Part shown: piece by piece, positions 8,428-17,178 of the stretch | Numbering within the stretch: the first letter of the stretch is position 1 | Layout: each line of letters starts with the position of its first letter | Origin: Thiohalocapsa sp. ML1 | GTDB lineage: Bacteria; Pseudomonadota; Gammaproteobacteria; Chromatiales; Chromatiaceae | Reading direction: 5' to 3' | Assembly: GCF_001469165.1 (NCBI RefSeq) | Contig: NZ_JABX01000017.1 | Coordinates: forward strand, 55,118 to 119,117 | Length of the DNA: 64,000 bases | Notes under the pieces: generated by a model | Told to the model about the DNA's origin: nothing | Database searches by the model: none | Seen by the model: only the letters and a program-made list of their open reading frames with translations | Position numbers and translations under genes: made by a program

Positions 8428-8480
8428 TGAGGGTGCAGTGAGGGTGCAGTGAGGGTGCAGTGAGGGTGCAGTGAGGATGC
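8428..8480. repeat. 11-bp tandem repeat TGAGGGTGCAG x4
   Basis: Four perfect TGAGGGTGCAG units and a partial fifth fill most of the 91-bp gap between the solute-binding gene and the 222-residue protein, ending just before the latter's ribosome-binding site. Eleven bases is close to one helical turn. A related three-unit array with the core GGTGAGGGC is found at 26826-26858 upstream of a Crp/Fnr gene. Confidence 0.9.
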
Positions 8481-8504
8481 TTGGCCTGGCGTTGCCCCCG
8501 CGGC

Positions 8505-9971
8505 TTAAAGATTGGCCCCTTCCGGGTCGCCGAGCTGGTCGTAGGTGTCGATCAGGGCGCGGATCACGCCGCCGTCTTGGGGCGGCACCAGCACTTGGCT
8601 CGCCTTGATCAGGTCGGGGATCAGGCCGTTGTCGCGAACAAAGTCGCCGAAGACCTGGTTCATTTCTTCGTTGGTGATCTCGGTGCTGACCGGGCGGAAG
8701 CCCTCCGTCTGCAAGGCGATGAGCTGCATGTCGCGGCTAAGCAGAAAGTCCTTGAACCGCTTGGCGGCCTCAACCTGCTCGCGGCTGTTGCCGTGGCGCA
8801 GGACGTAGTAGGGGTGGTCCGAGATGAGGTTGAATCGCGGGTAGCGGATGACGGGCTTGGCGCCGTTCGGGTCGTTGGCGGCGCGGATGTAGGCGAGCTT
8901 GACGGCCAGGTTCTCGTAGACATAGACGGTGCTGAGCGGCTGCCCGCCGTAGCCGGCCTGCATCAGCGGTTCCGCGAGCTTGCCGGTGCTGGTCTTGCTC
9001 TGGTCCGACATGTATTTCATGAAGGCCAGATATGCCTGAAAGTCGGGGTTCTCGAGGTCTGTCGGGCGGATCTTGTAGCGCGGCTTGTCCTTGGCGAAGA
9101 ACTCGTAGGCCATCGTGATCAGGGCGACGGCGCCGGAGTTGGAGCTGCCGGGCTCGGTGAAGCCGAACTGATAGATCCGTCCTTCCGGCCCCAGGACATC
9201 GCCCGTCAGCTCCCGCGCGTAGATGTCGGTAATGGTGTCGAAGCTCATGGACTTCTGCACCACGCTGTCGATGCGCTCCTGCACCGGCGCCCAGGTGACG
9301 AACACCATCGGGCTTCTGGCCACCGATTCGTCGGTTTCGAACAGCTTGCCGCCGCTGAATGCGTCCTCGACGACACTGCGGAAGATCGATGACGCCGGCG
9401 CCCAGACCTGATACTCGTTGCGGCCGCCCTGCATCGACTTGCCGTCGCGGATCAGCATGCCGGACTTGATGGAGCCGATCTTGTCGATAATGAGCCGGAT
9501 GGGCTTGCCGTCGATGTTGTTCTGCGCGGGGTCGGCCATGAAGCGCTCGGCGGCGGCCTCGAACCAGCCGCGCTTCTCGGAGCCGGCGGCGATCTTGACC
9601 TCGATGACGGCCCGGTCCTCGGTGACGGGGTAGAGCACCTGCTGTTCGCCGGCGCTCGCGGGCGCGACCTTGACCGGCGCAACGGTGAGCTGCTCGCGCT
9701 GCACGGTGGCGTCGATGGCGACCTCCGCGTCCTTCGGCAGCACCTGCGGCGCGGGGCTTGCGGGCATGCTTTCGAGCTGCTGGTCAGGCGCCTGTTTGAC
9801 TGGGGCAGGGGCCTGTTCCGGCTTCGCTTGGATCTTGGACAGGTCGACGTTCAGGTTGCCGAAGTCGAAGAGTTTGTCGGCGGCGGCGACGCTGCAAGCC
9901 ACGGCCACCAAAGCGACGGCAGCGAGGAGTCGGTGGCGGCTGCGTCGGCGCGGATTGCACCAGATGCCCAT
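8505..9971 (-). CDS. Extracellular solute-binding-like protein, paralogue of the SBP-VWA protein
   Basis: The 488-residue protein has an N-terminal membrane/signal segment (RLLAAVALVAVACSVAAA), a Pro/Ala-rich linker (residues about 45-85), then a type-II periplasmic binding fold. Landmarks are AAGSEKRGWFEAAAERFMA, YQVWAPASS, ARSPMVFVTWAPVQERI, TEPGSSNSGAVALI and DHPYYVLRHG. The same landmarks appear in order in the SBP-VWA protein encoded 10 bp upstream, so the two are paralogues. AGGAGG precedes the ATG. No ABC permease or ATPase is near, so a transport role is doubtful; a sensing or matrix role is possible. Confidence 0.75.
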   Translation of the reverse strand: MGIWCNPRRRSRHRLLAAVALVAVACSVAAADKLFDFGNLNVDLSKIQAKPEQAPAPVKQAPDQQLESMPASPAPQVLPKDAEVAIDATVQREQLTVAPVKVAPASAGEQQVLYPVTEDRAVIEVKIAAGSEKRGWFEAAAERFMADPAQNNIDGKPIRLIIDKIGSIKSGMLIRDGKSMQGGRNEYQVWAPASSIFRSVVEDAFSGGKLFETDESVARSPMVFVTWAPVQERIDSVVQKSMSFDTITDIYARELTGDVLGPEGRIYQFGFTEPGSSNSGAVALITMAYEFFAKDKPRYKIRPTDLENPDFQAYLAFMKYMSDQSKTSTGKLAEPLMQAGYGGQPLSTVYVYENLAVKLAYIRAANDPNGAKPVIRYPRFNLISDHPYYVLRHGNSREQVEAAKRFKDFLLSRDMQLIALQTEGFRPVSTEITNEEMNQVFGDFVRDNGLIPDLIKASQVLVPPQDGGVIRALIDTYDQLGDPEGANL

Positions 9972-9981
9972 TGCGGCCTCC

Positions 9982-11769
9982 TCAGAGCAAGTCGCTGAAG
10001 CGCTGGAAGATGTCGCGTATTTCGGCGGAGTCGCCTTGGCGGGTCTCGCCGCCGGCGGACTCGGTGATGCGGCCCAGATCGGTGGCGTCGGCGGCCGCGC
10101 CGAAGGCGATGCCGAACACCGGGATGCGGCAGCCCGGATCGCCGTGATGGCCGCCCTGAGGGTTGGGGGCCGCGTAGCCGATCAGCTCAATGAGCTTGTC
10201 GGCGGAGATGGCCGAGGCATTGTCCTGGCCGTCGGTGAGCACGACGATGATGCGGATGGCCCGGTCCTGGGGGTTCTGCTTGATGTCTTGGCAGACCGAT
10301 GTCCAGGCGCGCCCGATGGCGTTGCGCATGGCGGTGCCGCCCCGAGGAGTGACGCGCCCGAGCGCCTCGCGCAGGCGCTCCTTGCCCGCCGTGGTCATCG
10401 CGAGCGGCTTGCCTTCGGGCGAGACGTCGGCGTAGTCCACCGAAAAGTCGTAGTACAAGAGCGCGAGGCGGTCTTCGTCGCCGAGGCGGCTCGCGAGCAG
10501 GTCGGCGCTTTCGACGGCCAGATCCATGCGGCTGCGTAGCCGTTGCCGCTCCGGGTCCATGATCTGCTCGTTCATGCTGCCGGAACGGTCAATGACCAGA
10601 TAGACCAGGGCGTGGTTTTTGATGCCGCGGAAGGCATCCAGCGCGGCCTTGACGACCTTGCCGCTCGGCGCGGCGAGGAAGCGATGGACGGTGTCGAAGG
10701 GTTTGGTGCCGTTCTCGGCGTTCCAGACCCTTGCGTATAGCCCCGGGTCCAAGTCCAGCGCGACGCCGGGACGGAACCCGTACTGCAGCGCCTGCGCCTG
10801 CACCGGGGGCGACATCAGGTATTCGAAGTACTTCTTCGCGCCCTCTTCTTCGTCCGCATCGACCCACTCGCGCTTGACCACGGCGAAGGGATGGTTGCTG
10901 ACGAAGGTGCCTTCTTCCGGGTAGACGGCGAGCAGGCGCGGGAAGCCGAGCCCTTGGTTGCGAATTCGGTTGTTGGCCTGGATGACGTCGCTCTCGTAGA
11001 GCACCACGGCGTCCGCGTAGGCCGGGCCGCCGGTCGTCATCTTATCGGCATAGAAGCCGGTCGACTCGCCGTAGTGGATGACGTTCTCGTGCACGCGCGT
11101 CACAAAGTCCTGCACCGAGGGGTCATCGACCTTCGCTTGCGAGAGGCGGGTCACGGGCTTGCCCTCCGCGGCCTCGGCACCCGCGAAGAACTGTGCCACC
11201 AGTGCCGACAGACCGCTGTTGGAGCGCTCCGGGCTAGTCTGGCCGTAGCGCAGCCCGCCGTCGCCGGCGCCCTCGAACAGCGCCTTCCAGCCGATGCTAT
11301 CGCCGCCGCCGAGCCGTTCCACCACCGGCTCCCAGGCCGCAATGACCACCGGTGAGCTGACCAGGAAGCCCTCGATCTTCAAGAGCTCGTCGCCGCCGGT
11401 CTGCTCCGTCTCGTAATTGATCAGATTGACATAGAGATCCGATGCGGGGCTCGTCGCGTGGACTTCATCCGGGCCGGCCTGCCCGTCGCGGATCTGGTTG
11501 ACGCTGTCGCCTGAGCCCTTGGGGACGGCATTGACGCAGATGCGCTTGCCGGACGCCGTCTCGATACCCTGGGCATTAAACTCCCGGGTCACGTCGTAGA
11601 TCCACGGCGCCTTTTCCGAGCCATAGGTAAAGCGCACGGTGACCTGATTGTTGGCCGGCGTGCAGGTGTTGGCATGCTTTGCCCCAAGCGCGGGCCAGGG
11701 CAGGAGTGCGGCGCAGCAGGCGAGGGACGCGAGCGCGCTCGCGACCCGGTGGGCGTGGTGTGGCGACAT
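9982..11769 (-). CDS. Solute-binding domain fused to von Willebrand factor A domain, secreted
   Basis: The start is the ATG at 11769 with GAGGAA upstream; an upstream in-frame extension lacks a signal sequence. The 595-residue protein has a signal peptide (VASALASLACCAALLPWPAL). Residues about 35-370 are a binding fold (YGSEKAPWIYDVTREFNAQG, ATSPASDLY, TSPERSNSGLSALV, SNHPFAVVKREW). Residues about 390-590 are a VWA domain with a complete MIDAS: DRSGSMN, a threonine in PRGGTAM and LTDGQDN. SBP-VWA fusions are known but poorly characterised. It leads the operon 11769-7745. It likely binds a ligand or protein partner in a metal-dependent way in the periplasm or at the surface. Confidence 0.8.
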   Translation of the reverse strand: MSPHHAHRVASALASLACCAALLPWPALGAKHANTCTPANNQVTVRFTYGSEKAPWIYDVTREFNAQGIETASGKRICVNAVPKGSGDSVNQIRDGQAGPDEVHATSPASDLYVNLINYETEQTGGDELLKIEGFLVSSPVVIAAWEPVVERLGGGDSIGWKALFEGAGDGGLRYGQTSPERSNSGLSALVAQFFAGAEAAEGKPVTRLSQAKVDDPSVQDFVTRVHENVIHYGESTGFYADKMTTGGPAYADAVVLYESDVIQANNRIRNQGLGFPRLLAVYPEEGTFVSNHPFAVVKREWVDADEEEGAKKYFEYLMSPPVQAQALQYGFRPGVALDLDPGLYARVWNAENGTKPFDTVHRFLAAPSGKVVKAALDAFRGIKNHALVYLVIDRSGSMNEQIMDPERQRLRSRMDLAVESADLLASRLGDEDRLALLYYDFSVDYADVSPEGKPLAMTTAGKERLREALGRVTPRGGTAMRNAIGRAWTSVCQDIKQNPQDRAIRIIVVLTDGQDNASAISADKLIELIGYAAPNPQGGHHGDPGCRIPVFGIAFGAAADATDLGRITESAGGETRQGDSAEIRDIFQRFSDLL

Positions 11770-12188
11770 GACTTCCTCGTCTCCCGGATTTGGCTGCACG
11801 TGGCCGCGGTAGGAAGAGGCTGAGTATCCGCGCGTGGAAGCCCGGATGAAGCATTCTCGCACGACCCTTAGCAATCGAGAACGGAATTCAAGTCCGCTTT
11901 GTCTGAGTTGTGATCTGGCGCACATTGCGGGGGGCTGCCCGCTGATGCGATGGGCGGAAAAAGGGCTTGTAGCCTTTTGCCCTAGGTAGACAGTGGGCCA
12001 ATTAGGCTGCGAGCAAATAACGCGTTTTTGCCAAGCCGGGCCGCCGAATCTGCGTCGCCTGGCGACGGCCGAGGCTCCGCGGCGCCGCGACCTGGACTAG
12101 ACCTTACTCGCGACACCAGTGCCGCCGTGCCCGATCTCGGTACGATGGCACGGTGCCGCGCGAAGTGCCTTGCGGTGGTGTCCCCGGG
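11770..12188. other. Intergenic region between SBP-VWA operon and H-NS-like gene
   Basis: No coding signal is convincing. The region holds the upstream leader of the SBP-VWA gene (11770 to about 11950) and a hairpin with a T-run that may end the H-NS transcript (listed separately). Nothing else is recognised. Confidence 0.5.
11957..11979 (-). terminator. Candidate Rho-independent terminator after H-NS-like gene
   Basis: Read on the minus strand: AAAAGGCT-ACA-AGCCCTTTTT, an eight-pair stem with one bulged C and a terminal U-run. It lies about 210 bp after the stop of the H-NS-like gene and upstream of the SBP-VWA leader. The stem is weak for a high-GC genome. Confidence 0.35.
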
Positions 12189-12593
12189 TCAATCCTTGAC
12201 GGCTTGCAGATAATTCGCCTTGAAGGCTTCCCGGTCTTCCTTCACGGAAGGATCGTAGCCCTGCGCGCTCATTTTTTCCTTCATCCACTTCGGCAACACG
12301 CCGCGCACGTAGATGTTGTCAGGGTCTTCTGGGTCCACATAGCGGATATAGTTGCGATTACCCTTCTTCGAGGCGGCTGCCGCGCCACCCCGGCGGCGCT
12401 TTGGCACCACGAGCTCCAGGATCTCGTCGATGTCGTAGCCGCGGGTCTCGATCATTTCTCGAATCTCAAGCGCGAGCTCGGTCTTCGACTCGTGCCAGCG
12501 CTGATACAGCGCCTTCTCAAGATCGACCTTGCTCTGCTCGATCTGCTGGAGCTGCGCTTGCAGCTCATCTACGCTCAATGCCTTGTAATCCAA
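12189..12593 (-). CDS. H-NS family DNA-binding protein
   Basis: The 134-residue protein has an N-terminal coiled-coil oligomerisation region (DELQAQLQQIEQSKVDLEKA). A Lys/Arg-rich linker (PKRRRGG) follows, and then the C-terminal block of short H-NS-like proteins (NIYVRGVLPKWMKEKMSAQG). The start is TTG at 12593 because AGGAGG stands six bases before it; the longer frame to 12677 has no such site. It is a nucleoid-associated silencer candidate, which would fit the nearby horizontally acquired block at 3909-7452. The DNA-contact loop is VRGVLPKW and not the classical TWSGRGRTP, so DNA preference may differ. Confidence 0.7.
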   Translation of the reverse strand: MDYKALSVDELQAQLQQIEQSKVDLEKALYQRWHESKTELALEIREMIETRGYDIDEILELVVPKRRRGGAAAASKKGNRNYIRYVDPEDPDNIYVRGVLPKWMKEKMSAQGYDPSVKEDREAFKANYLQAVKD

Positions 12594-12737
12594 GGATAAC
12601 CTCCTGCGCGAATGTTTTGGGGCCGCCCTTGGCGCCCCCGACGGAAGGGTGATTGGAAACTGCTGCGCTATGCACAATCAGTCTGCGCCAACGCATGCTT
12701 CGGCTTCCTGACCGAGTATGCGATCCGCATGCCCGAG

Positions 12738-12765
12738 ACTTTATAGCAGACAATAAAAAAGTCAA
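12738..12765 (-). promoter_or_regulatory. Candidate sigma-70 promoter of H-NS-like gene
   Basis: On the minus strand TTGACT (12765-12760) is followed by an A/T-rich spacer and CTATAAAGT. A -10 read as TAAAGT gives a 16-bp spacer; TATAAA would give only 14. This is the most A/T-rich stretch in the local DNA and points at the H-NS-like gene, leaving a leader of about 140 bases. The rest of 12594-13051 has no feature I can support. Confidence 0.4.
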
Positions 12766-13051
12766 TAGCCGGTTCGTTATTTCCCGGGTCATTGCATGAA
12801 GCGCGGCGCGCCACTGCATAGCGTCGGGCTGCATTGGCGGTAGACTTGAGGCGCCGCCGGTGCTCGCGATGCCATGAGGCTGAACCATGGCGGTTGCCGC
12901 CGGCACGCCCGGGTTGGGCTATTTGCCCGAGCGCCGCATGCTGCCGTGGCGGTGAGACATGCCGGGCGCACACTCGCCCGGGCTTGGCCCGAGCAGCCTT
13001 GGAGCTGACGGCGCCGAGCGCTTGAGCGTCCGTTGCTGGACGCGGGTTTGG

Positions 13052-14413
13052 CTACAGCAGAAAAATGGTCGCCAAGCCGAGAAAAGCGAGAAAGCCGACG
13101 ACGTCCGTGATCGTTGTCAGGATCACCCCACCGGCGAGGGCGGGATCGATGCCGAGCCGATCAAGCAGCAAGGGCAGCAGCGCCCCGGACAGCGTGGCGG
13201 TCAGCAGGTTGATGGTGATGGCCGCGGCGATGATCAGCGCGATAGCGCCGCTGCCGAACCAGACCCAGGCGACCAGCGCCACGACCAGTGCCCAGACGGC
13301 GCTGTTGATGAGAGAGACAGCCATCTCCTTGCTCACCAGCCAACGCATGTTCTTGGCACTTAGGTGACCCAGGGCGATGCCGCGGATGGCTAGCGTGAGC
13401 GTCTGCGTGCCGGCGATGCCGCCCATGCTTGCGACCACGGGCATCAGTACCGCGAGCGCGACCACCTGCTGGATGGTCGCCTCGAAGCGGCCGATAACCC
13501 AGGCCGCAAGAAATGCCGTGAGCAGATTGATGCCCAGCCATAGGGCGCGGCGCCGCGCACTGAGCAGCACCGGGGCAAACATGTCCTCGGTCTCGCTCAG
13601 GCCTGCCTGACCCATGAATTGGTGCTCGGCCTCTTCGCGAATCAAATCCATGACGTCATCGACGGTGATGCGCCCGAGGACATGGCCGTCTTCATCGACC
13701 ACCGGCGCCGAGACGAGATCCAACTGCTCGAAGCGGCTTGCGACGTCGCGCGCGTCGAGGGTCGCCTGCATGGGCTGAATGCGCAGCGTCATGACCTCGG
13801 CGACGGAATCGTCCGGGTCATTGGTCAACAGGTCGGACAGATACAGCACGCCGAGGTAGCGGCCCTGGCGGTTCACGACGATGAGGTTGTCGGTGAGGTC
13901 CGGCAGCCCGTCCTTGAGCCGGCGCAGATAGCGCATGACGACGTCCAGCGTCACCTCCGGGCGCACCGTCACCATGTCCGTATTCATCAGGCCGCCGGCC
14001 GTGTCTTCCGGGAAGGCGAGGGCGGTTTCGAGCCGCTCCCGGCGCTGCTCATCCAGCGACTTCAGCACCTCGCGCGTGATGGTCGCGGGTAGGTCCTGGA
14101 CCAGGTCGGCGAGGTCGTCTGTATCGAGGGCCTCGGCGGCCGCCAGGATGCGGCTCGGCGCCATGCCGCGCAGCAGCTCCTCGCGCAGATCGTCATTGAG
14201 GTACAGCAGCACCTCGCCCTCGACGCCGTCGTCCACCATGCTCCAGACGAGCTTGCGCTGCTGCGGCGGCAGCGATTGCAGCACGTGCGCCATTTCCGCA
14301 GGGTGCAGTGCATTGAGCATGCGCGTCGCCTTGATGACCGAGCCGGAATCCAGCACGGCGTGCAGGGCATCGAGGCGGTCCATCTCTTGGGTGGCAGCGA
14401 GCTCGGCGTTCAT
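13052..14413 (-). CDS. mgtE: Magnesium transporter MgtE
   Basis: The 453-residue protein has the full MgtE architecture. The N-domain (residues 1-130) contains LHPAEMAHVLQSLPPQQR. Tandem CBS domains (about 135-255) contain VRPEVTLDVVMRYLRR and VDDVMDLIREEAEHQ. A linker helix and five membrane helices follow, with the conserved ASMGGIAGTQTLTLAIRG near the pore entry and a C-terminal helix. It is an inner-membrane Mg2+ channel that the cytosolic domains gate according to intracellular Mg2+. It is on the same strand as the PTS genes but 280 bp from ptsI and probably has its own promoter. Length and motifs are normal. Confidence 0.95.
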   Translation of the reverse strand: MNAELAATQEMDRLDALHAVLDSGSVIKATRMLNALHPAEMAHVLQSLPPQQRKLVWSMVDDGVEGEVLLYLNDDLREELLRGMAPSRILAAAEALDTDDLADLVQDLPATITREVLKSLDEQRRERLETALAFPEDTAGGLMNTDMVTVRPEVTLDVVMRYLRRLKDGLPDLTDNLIVVNRQGRYLGVLYLSDLLTNDPDDSVAEVMTLRIQPMQATLDARDVASRFEQLDLVSAPVVDEDGHVLGRITVDDVMDLIREEAEHQFMGQAGLSETEDMFAPVLLSARRRALWLGINLLTAFLAAWVIGRFEATIQQVVALAVLMPVVASMGGIAGTQTLTLAIRGIALGHLSAKNMRWLVSKEMAVSLINSAVWALVVALVAWVWFGSGAIALIIAAAITINLLTATLSGALLPLLLDRLGIDPALAGGVILTTITDVVGFLAFLGLATIFLL

Positions 14414-14696
14414 CGTGGCTCCGACGGCAGGGCGCGTGGGGCCGCAGTCACGGCGGGACGGGGCGCGGCGGAAAACCGCTCAGTGTAGCAGCCGCCGCGT
14501 TGGCGCCGCAGCGATGGATGGCTGTTGCGTGGCTGTTTCGGCGGTTGGAATTGCCCGTGCAGGGCAGGCCGACAATCGCCCGTTCGCGCATCTGCGTAAT
14601 GCAGTTGGGAATGCCGTTGAGGCCGCGCTTGCCCTTGCGATGCGAGCCCTTGGCCAGGCGCCGTCCGAGCGCGCGGTCACGCCTCGGGGCAGAGCA

Positions 14697-16442
14697 TCAG
14701 TGCTGTGAGCTGGCCTCTAGCTGCTCCAGCAGCGCCTGCGCGGGCATCTCGTCGATGTTGTCGATGAGCGCTGCGATGGTGCGGCTGAGCGCGCCGATGT
14801 CGCAGCGCCGCAGCCGGTCCTTGACCTCCAGCAGCGAGCCCGGATGCATGCTGAGCTCGCGCAGCCCCAGGCCCAGCAGCAGCGGCGTATAGCGCGGGTC
14901 GCCGGCCATCTCGCCGCACATGCTGACGCGGGTGCGGGTGCTGGCGGCCGCATCGATGACGTGCTTGATGAGCCGGATCACCGCCGGGTGCAGCGGATCG
15001 TAGAGGTAGCTCACGGTGTCATCAACGCGGTCGATGGCGAGCGTGTACTGAATCAGGTCGTTGGTGCCGATGGACAGGAAGTCCAGGCGACGGGCCAGGG
15101 CGCCGGCCATCAGCGCCGCCGCGGGCACCTCGATCATGCCGCCCACGGGCATCAGCGGGTCAAACTTGAGGCCGTCGCGGCGCATCTGCCGTCGCGCCTC
15201 ATTGATCAGGCCGAGCACGGCGTTGACCTCGGCCATGCAGGAGATCATCGGGATCATGAGCCGCACCGGGCCCGCCGCGGAGGCGCGCACAATGGCCCGC
15301 AGTTGCGGCAGGAACAGCGCCGGCTCCTGCAGGCACAGGCGGATCGCGCGCAGCCCGAGCGCCGGGTTGCTGCGGGCGGGGTGGAAGCTCGTGTCCGGGA
15401 TCTGCTTATCTGCGCCCAGGTCGAGCGTGCGGATGGTGAGGGGGATGCCGTCGAGGCCCTCAATGAGGCCGAGATAGGTCTGCAGGTGTTCCTCTTCGTC
15501 GGGCAGCGAGCTGCGGTTCATGTACAGAAACTCGGTCCGGTACAGACCGACACCGGCGGCGCCGTTGTCCCGCGCTGCTGCCACGTCCTCCGGCAGCTCG
15601 AGGTTCGCGAGCAGCACCACGGGCGTGCCGTCGTGGCTCGCGGACGGCTCGCGCACGAGCCGACGGAGCTCCCGGCGGTGGGCGTCAAAGGTTGCGAGCC
15701 GAGCCCGATAGTGCTCCAGGATCGCGGTGTCGAGCTCGGCGAGCACCGTGCCCGTCTCGGCGTCCACGACCAGCAGCTCGCCCTCGCGTAGCCGCTCCGT
15801 CGCCCGGTGCACGCCCATCACGGCCGGGATGTCCAGGCTGCGGGCCAGGATGGCCGTGTGCGACATCGGCCCGCCGTGCTCCACCACGAAGGCGGCCACG
15901 CCGCGGTGGCGCAGCAGAATGGTGTCCGCCGGCGTCAGGTCCTCGGCGACGATGACCCGACCCGCGACGTCCGCCTCGGTCAGGGCCTCGGCCTCGGTCT
16001 CGGTGCTGAGGAAGACCTGGATCTGCCGCACGACATGATCGATGTCGTCGCGCCGTGTCCGCAGGTAAGCGTCCTCCATGCGGTCGAAGATCTCCACCAG
16101 GGTGTCGCGCTGCGACTGCAGCGCCCAGATCGCGTTCACGGACTGCTCGCGGATCAGCTCCCGCGTTGCGTCCACGAGCGCCGAGTCCGTCATCATCAGG
16201 AGATGTGCATCGATGAACTCGGCGATGTGCTTGGGCGTGCTGTGCGGGATCTGGGTGCGAACATCCTCCAGGTGCCGTCGGGCGCAGTCGAGCGCGGCAT
16301 CCAGGCGCTTGAGCTCCTCGGGTACCTTCTCGGCGGGGATCTTCGCGGGTGCCAGCGACGGCTCACGGCTCAGCAGAAAGGCATCTCCAATGGCGACGGG
16401 CCGGGAGCCGTCGATGCCGATACCGTGCAGCGCCAGTGTCAT
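14697..16442 (-). CDS. ptsI: PTS enzyme I (phosphoenolpyruvate-protein phosphotransferase)
   Basis: The 581-residue protein matches enzyme I. The phosphohistidine motif GGPMSHTAILARSL lies near residues 190-203. The PEP-binding TIM-barrel domain includes GVGLYRTEFLYM, TLDLGADKQIPD and SIGTNDLIQYTLAIDR, and MCGEMAGDP near residue 505 carries the catalytic Cys. It transfers phosphate from PEP to HPr. There is no N-terminal GAF domain, so it is EI and not PtsP. Its start overlaps the ptsH stop by four bases. No sugar-specific EIIBC lies in the window, so it probably drives a regulatory relay. Confidence 0.95.
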   Translation of the reverse strand: MTLALHGIGIDGSRPVAIGDAFLLSREPSLAPAKIPAEKVPEELKRLDAALDCARRHLEDVRTQIPHSTPKHIAEFIDAHLLMMTDSALVDATRELIREQSVNAIWALQSQRDTLVEIFDRMEDAYLRTRRDDIDHVVRQIQVFLSTETEAEALTEADVAGRVIVAEDLTPADTILLRHRGVAAFVVEHGGPMSHTAILARSLDIPAVMGVHRATERLREGELLVVDAETGTVLAELDTAILEHYRARLATFDAHRRELRRLVREPSASHDGTPVVLLANLELPEDVAAARDNGAAGVGLYRTEFLYMNRSSLPDEEEHLQTYLGLIEGLDGIPLTIRTLDLGADKQIPDTSFHPARSNPALGLRAIRLCLQEPALFLPQLRAIVRASAAGPVRLMIPMISCMAEVNAVLGLINEARRQMRRDGLKFDPLMPVGGMIEVPAAALMAGALARRLDFLSIGTNDLIQYTLAIDRVDDTVSYLYDPLHPAVIRLIKHVIDAAASTRTRVSMCGEMAGDPRYTPLLLGLGLRELSMHPGSLLEVKDRLRRCDIGALSRTIAALIDNIDEMPAQALLEQLEASSQH

Positions 16443-16708
16443 TCGGCCTCCCCGAAGCGCTCGGCCACGAGCGCGACCAGGGCGTCCATCGCGTCCGCCT
16501 CATCCTCGCCGCTGATGTGCATGGTGATGGTGGTGCCGCGGGCTGCCGCGAGCGTCATGATGCCCATGATGCTCTTGCCGTTGACGCGCCGACCGTTGCG
16601 TTCGACGACGATGTCGCTTGCGAAGCGCCCGGAGCAGGTCACGAACTTGGCGGCGGCCCGCGCGTGCAGGCCAAGCCGGTTAACGATTTCGACTTCCTGG
16701 CTCAGCAT
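16439..16708 (-). CDS. ptsH: Phosphocarrier protein HPr
   Basis: The 89-residue HPr has the phosphorylated His15 in RLGLHARAAAKF and the regulatory Ser46 in NGKSIMGIM. Ser46 is the substrate site of HPr kinase, and hprK lies three genes upstream in the same cluster, so both phosphorylation routes can operate. Overlaps by 7 bases with the EIIA gene and by 4 with ptsI indicate a tight operon. Confidence 0.95.
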   Translation of the reverse strand: MLSQEVEIVNRLGLHARAAAKFVTCSGRFASDIVVERNGRRVNGKSIMGIMTLAAARGTTITMHISGEDEADAMDALVALVAERFGEAE

Positions 16709-17178
16709 CTGGGCGCGCCGCGTGTTGCCGTGCCGAGCGCGGGTCGGACCGGCTCCGGTACTTCGTCACCGTGCTTGGCGATGCAGCCGGAGCCGGTGCA
16801 CATCAGCACGCCGTCGTGGGCGCCGCTCATGGCCTTGCGCGCCATCGCCTCGAGCGGCAAGTCCGGATAGTTCAGCACGCGCACCAGCATGGGTAGGTTC
16901 ACGCCGCTCAGGATACGGGTGTGCTCGGGATCGCACAGGCCCGCCGCGATGTTTGCCGGCGTCGAGCCGAATAGGTCCGTCAGCACCAGCACGCCGTCAC
17001 CGGCATCGAGGTCGCGCGTATATTGCTCGGCCCGCGCACGCATGCGCTCCGGGTCATCGGCATTGCTCACCGCCAGTGCCTTTGCCGGCAGCGGGCAGTC
17101 GCCGAGCATGCGCGTCGCGGCGTCCAGGAGCTCGGCGCCGATGCCCGCATGTGTAATCAACAAGACGCCAACGGTCAT
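16702..17178 (-). CDS. PTS EIIA component, mannose (PTS-Man) family
   Basis: The 158-residue protein begins MTVGVLLITHAGIGAELLDA, with the phosphorylatable His10, and has the fold markers DGVLVLTDLFGSTPANIAAGL and GVNLPMLVRVLNY. It lacks the EIIB domain of E. coli ManX. Stand-alone EIIA-Man proteins beside rapZ and ptsH are typical of proteobacterial PTS-Ntr clusters, where they accept phosphate from HPr for regulation. Its start overlaps the rapZ stop. Confidence 0.9.
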   Translation of the reverse strand: MTVGVLLITHAGIGAELLDAATRMLGDCPLPAKALAVSNADDPERMRARAEQYTRDLDAGDGVLVLTDLFGSTPANIAAGLCDPEHTRILSGVNLPMLVRVLNYPDLPLEAMARKAMSGAHDGVLMCTGSGCIAKHGDEVPEPVRPALGTATRGAPRC

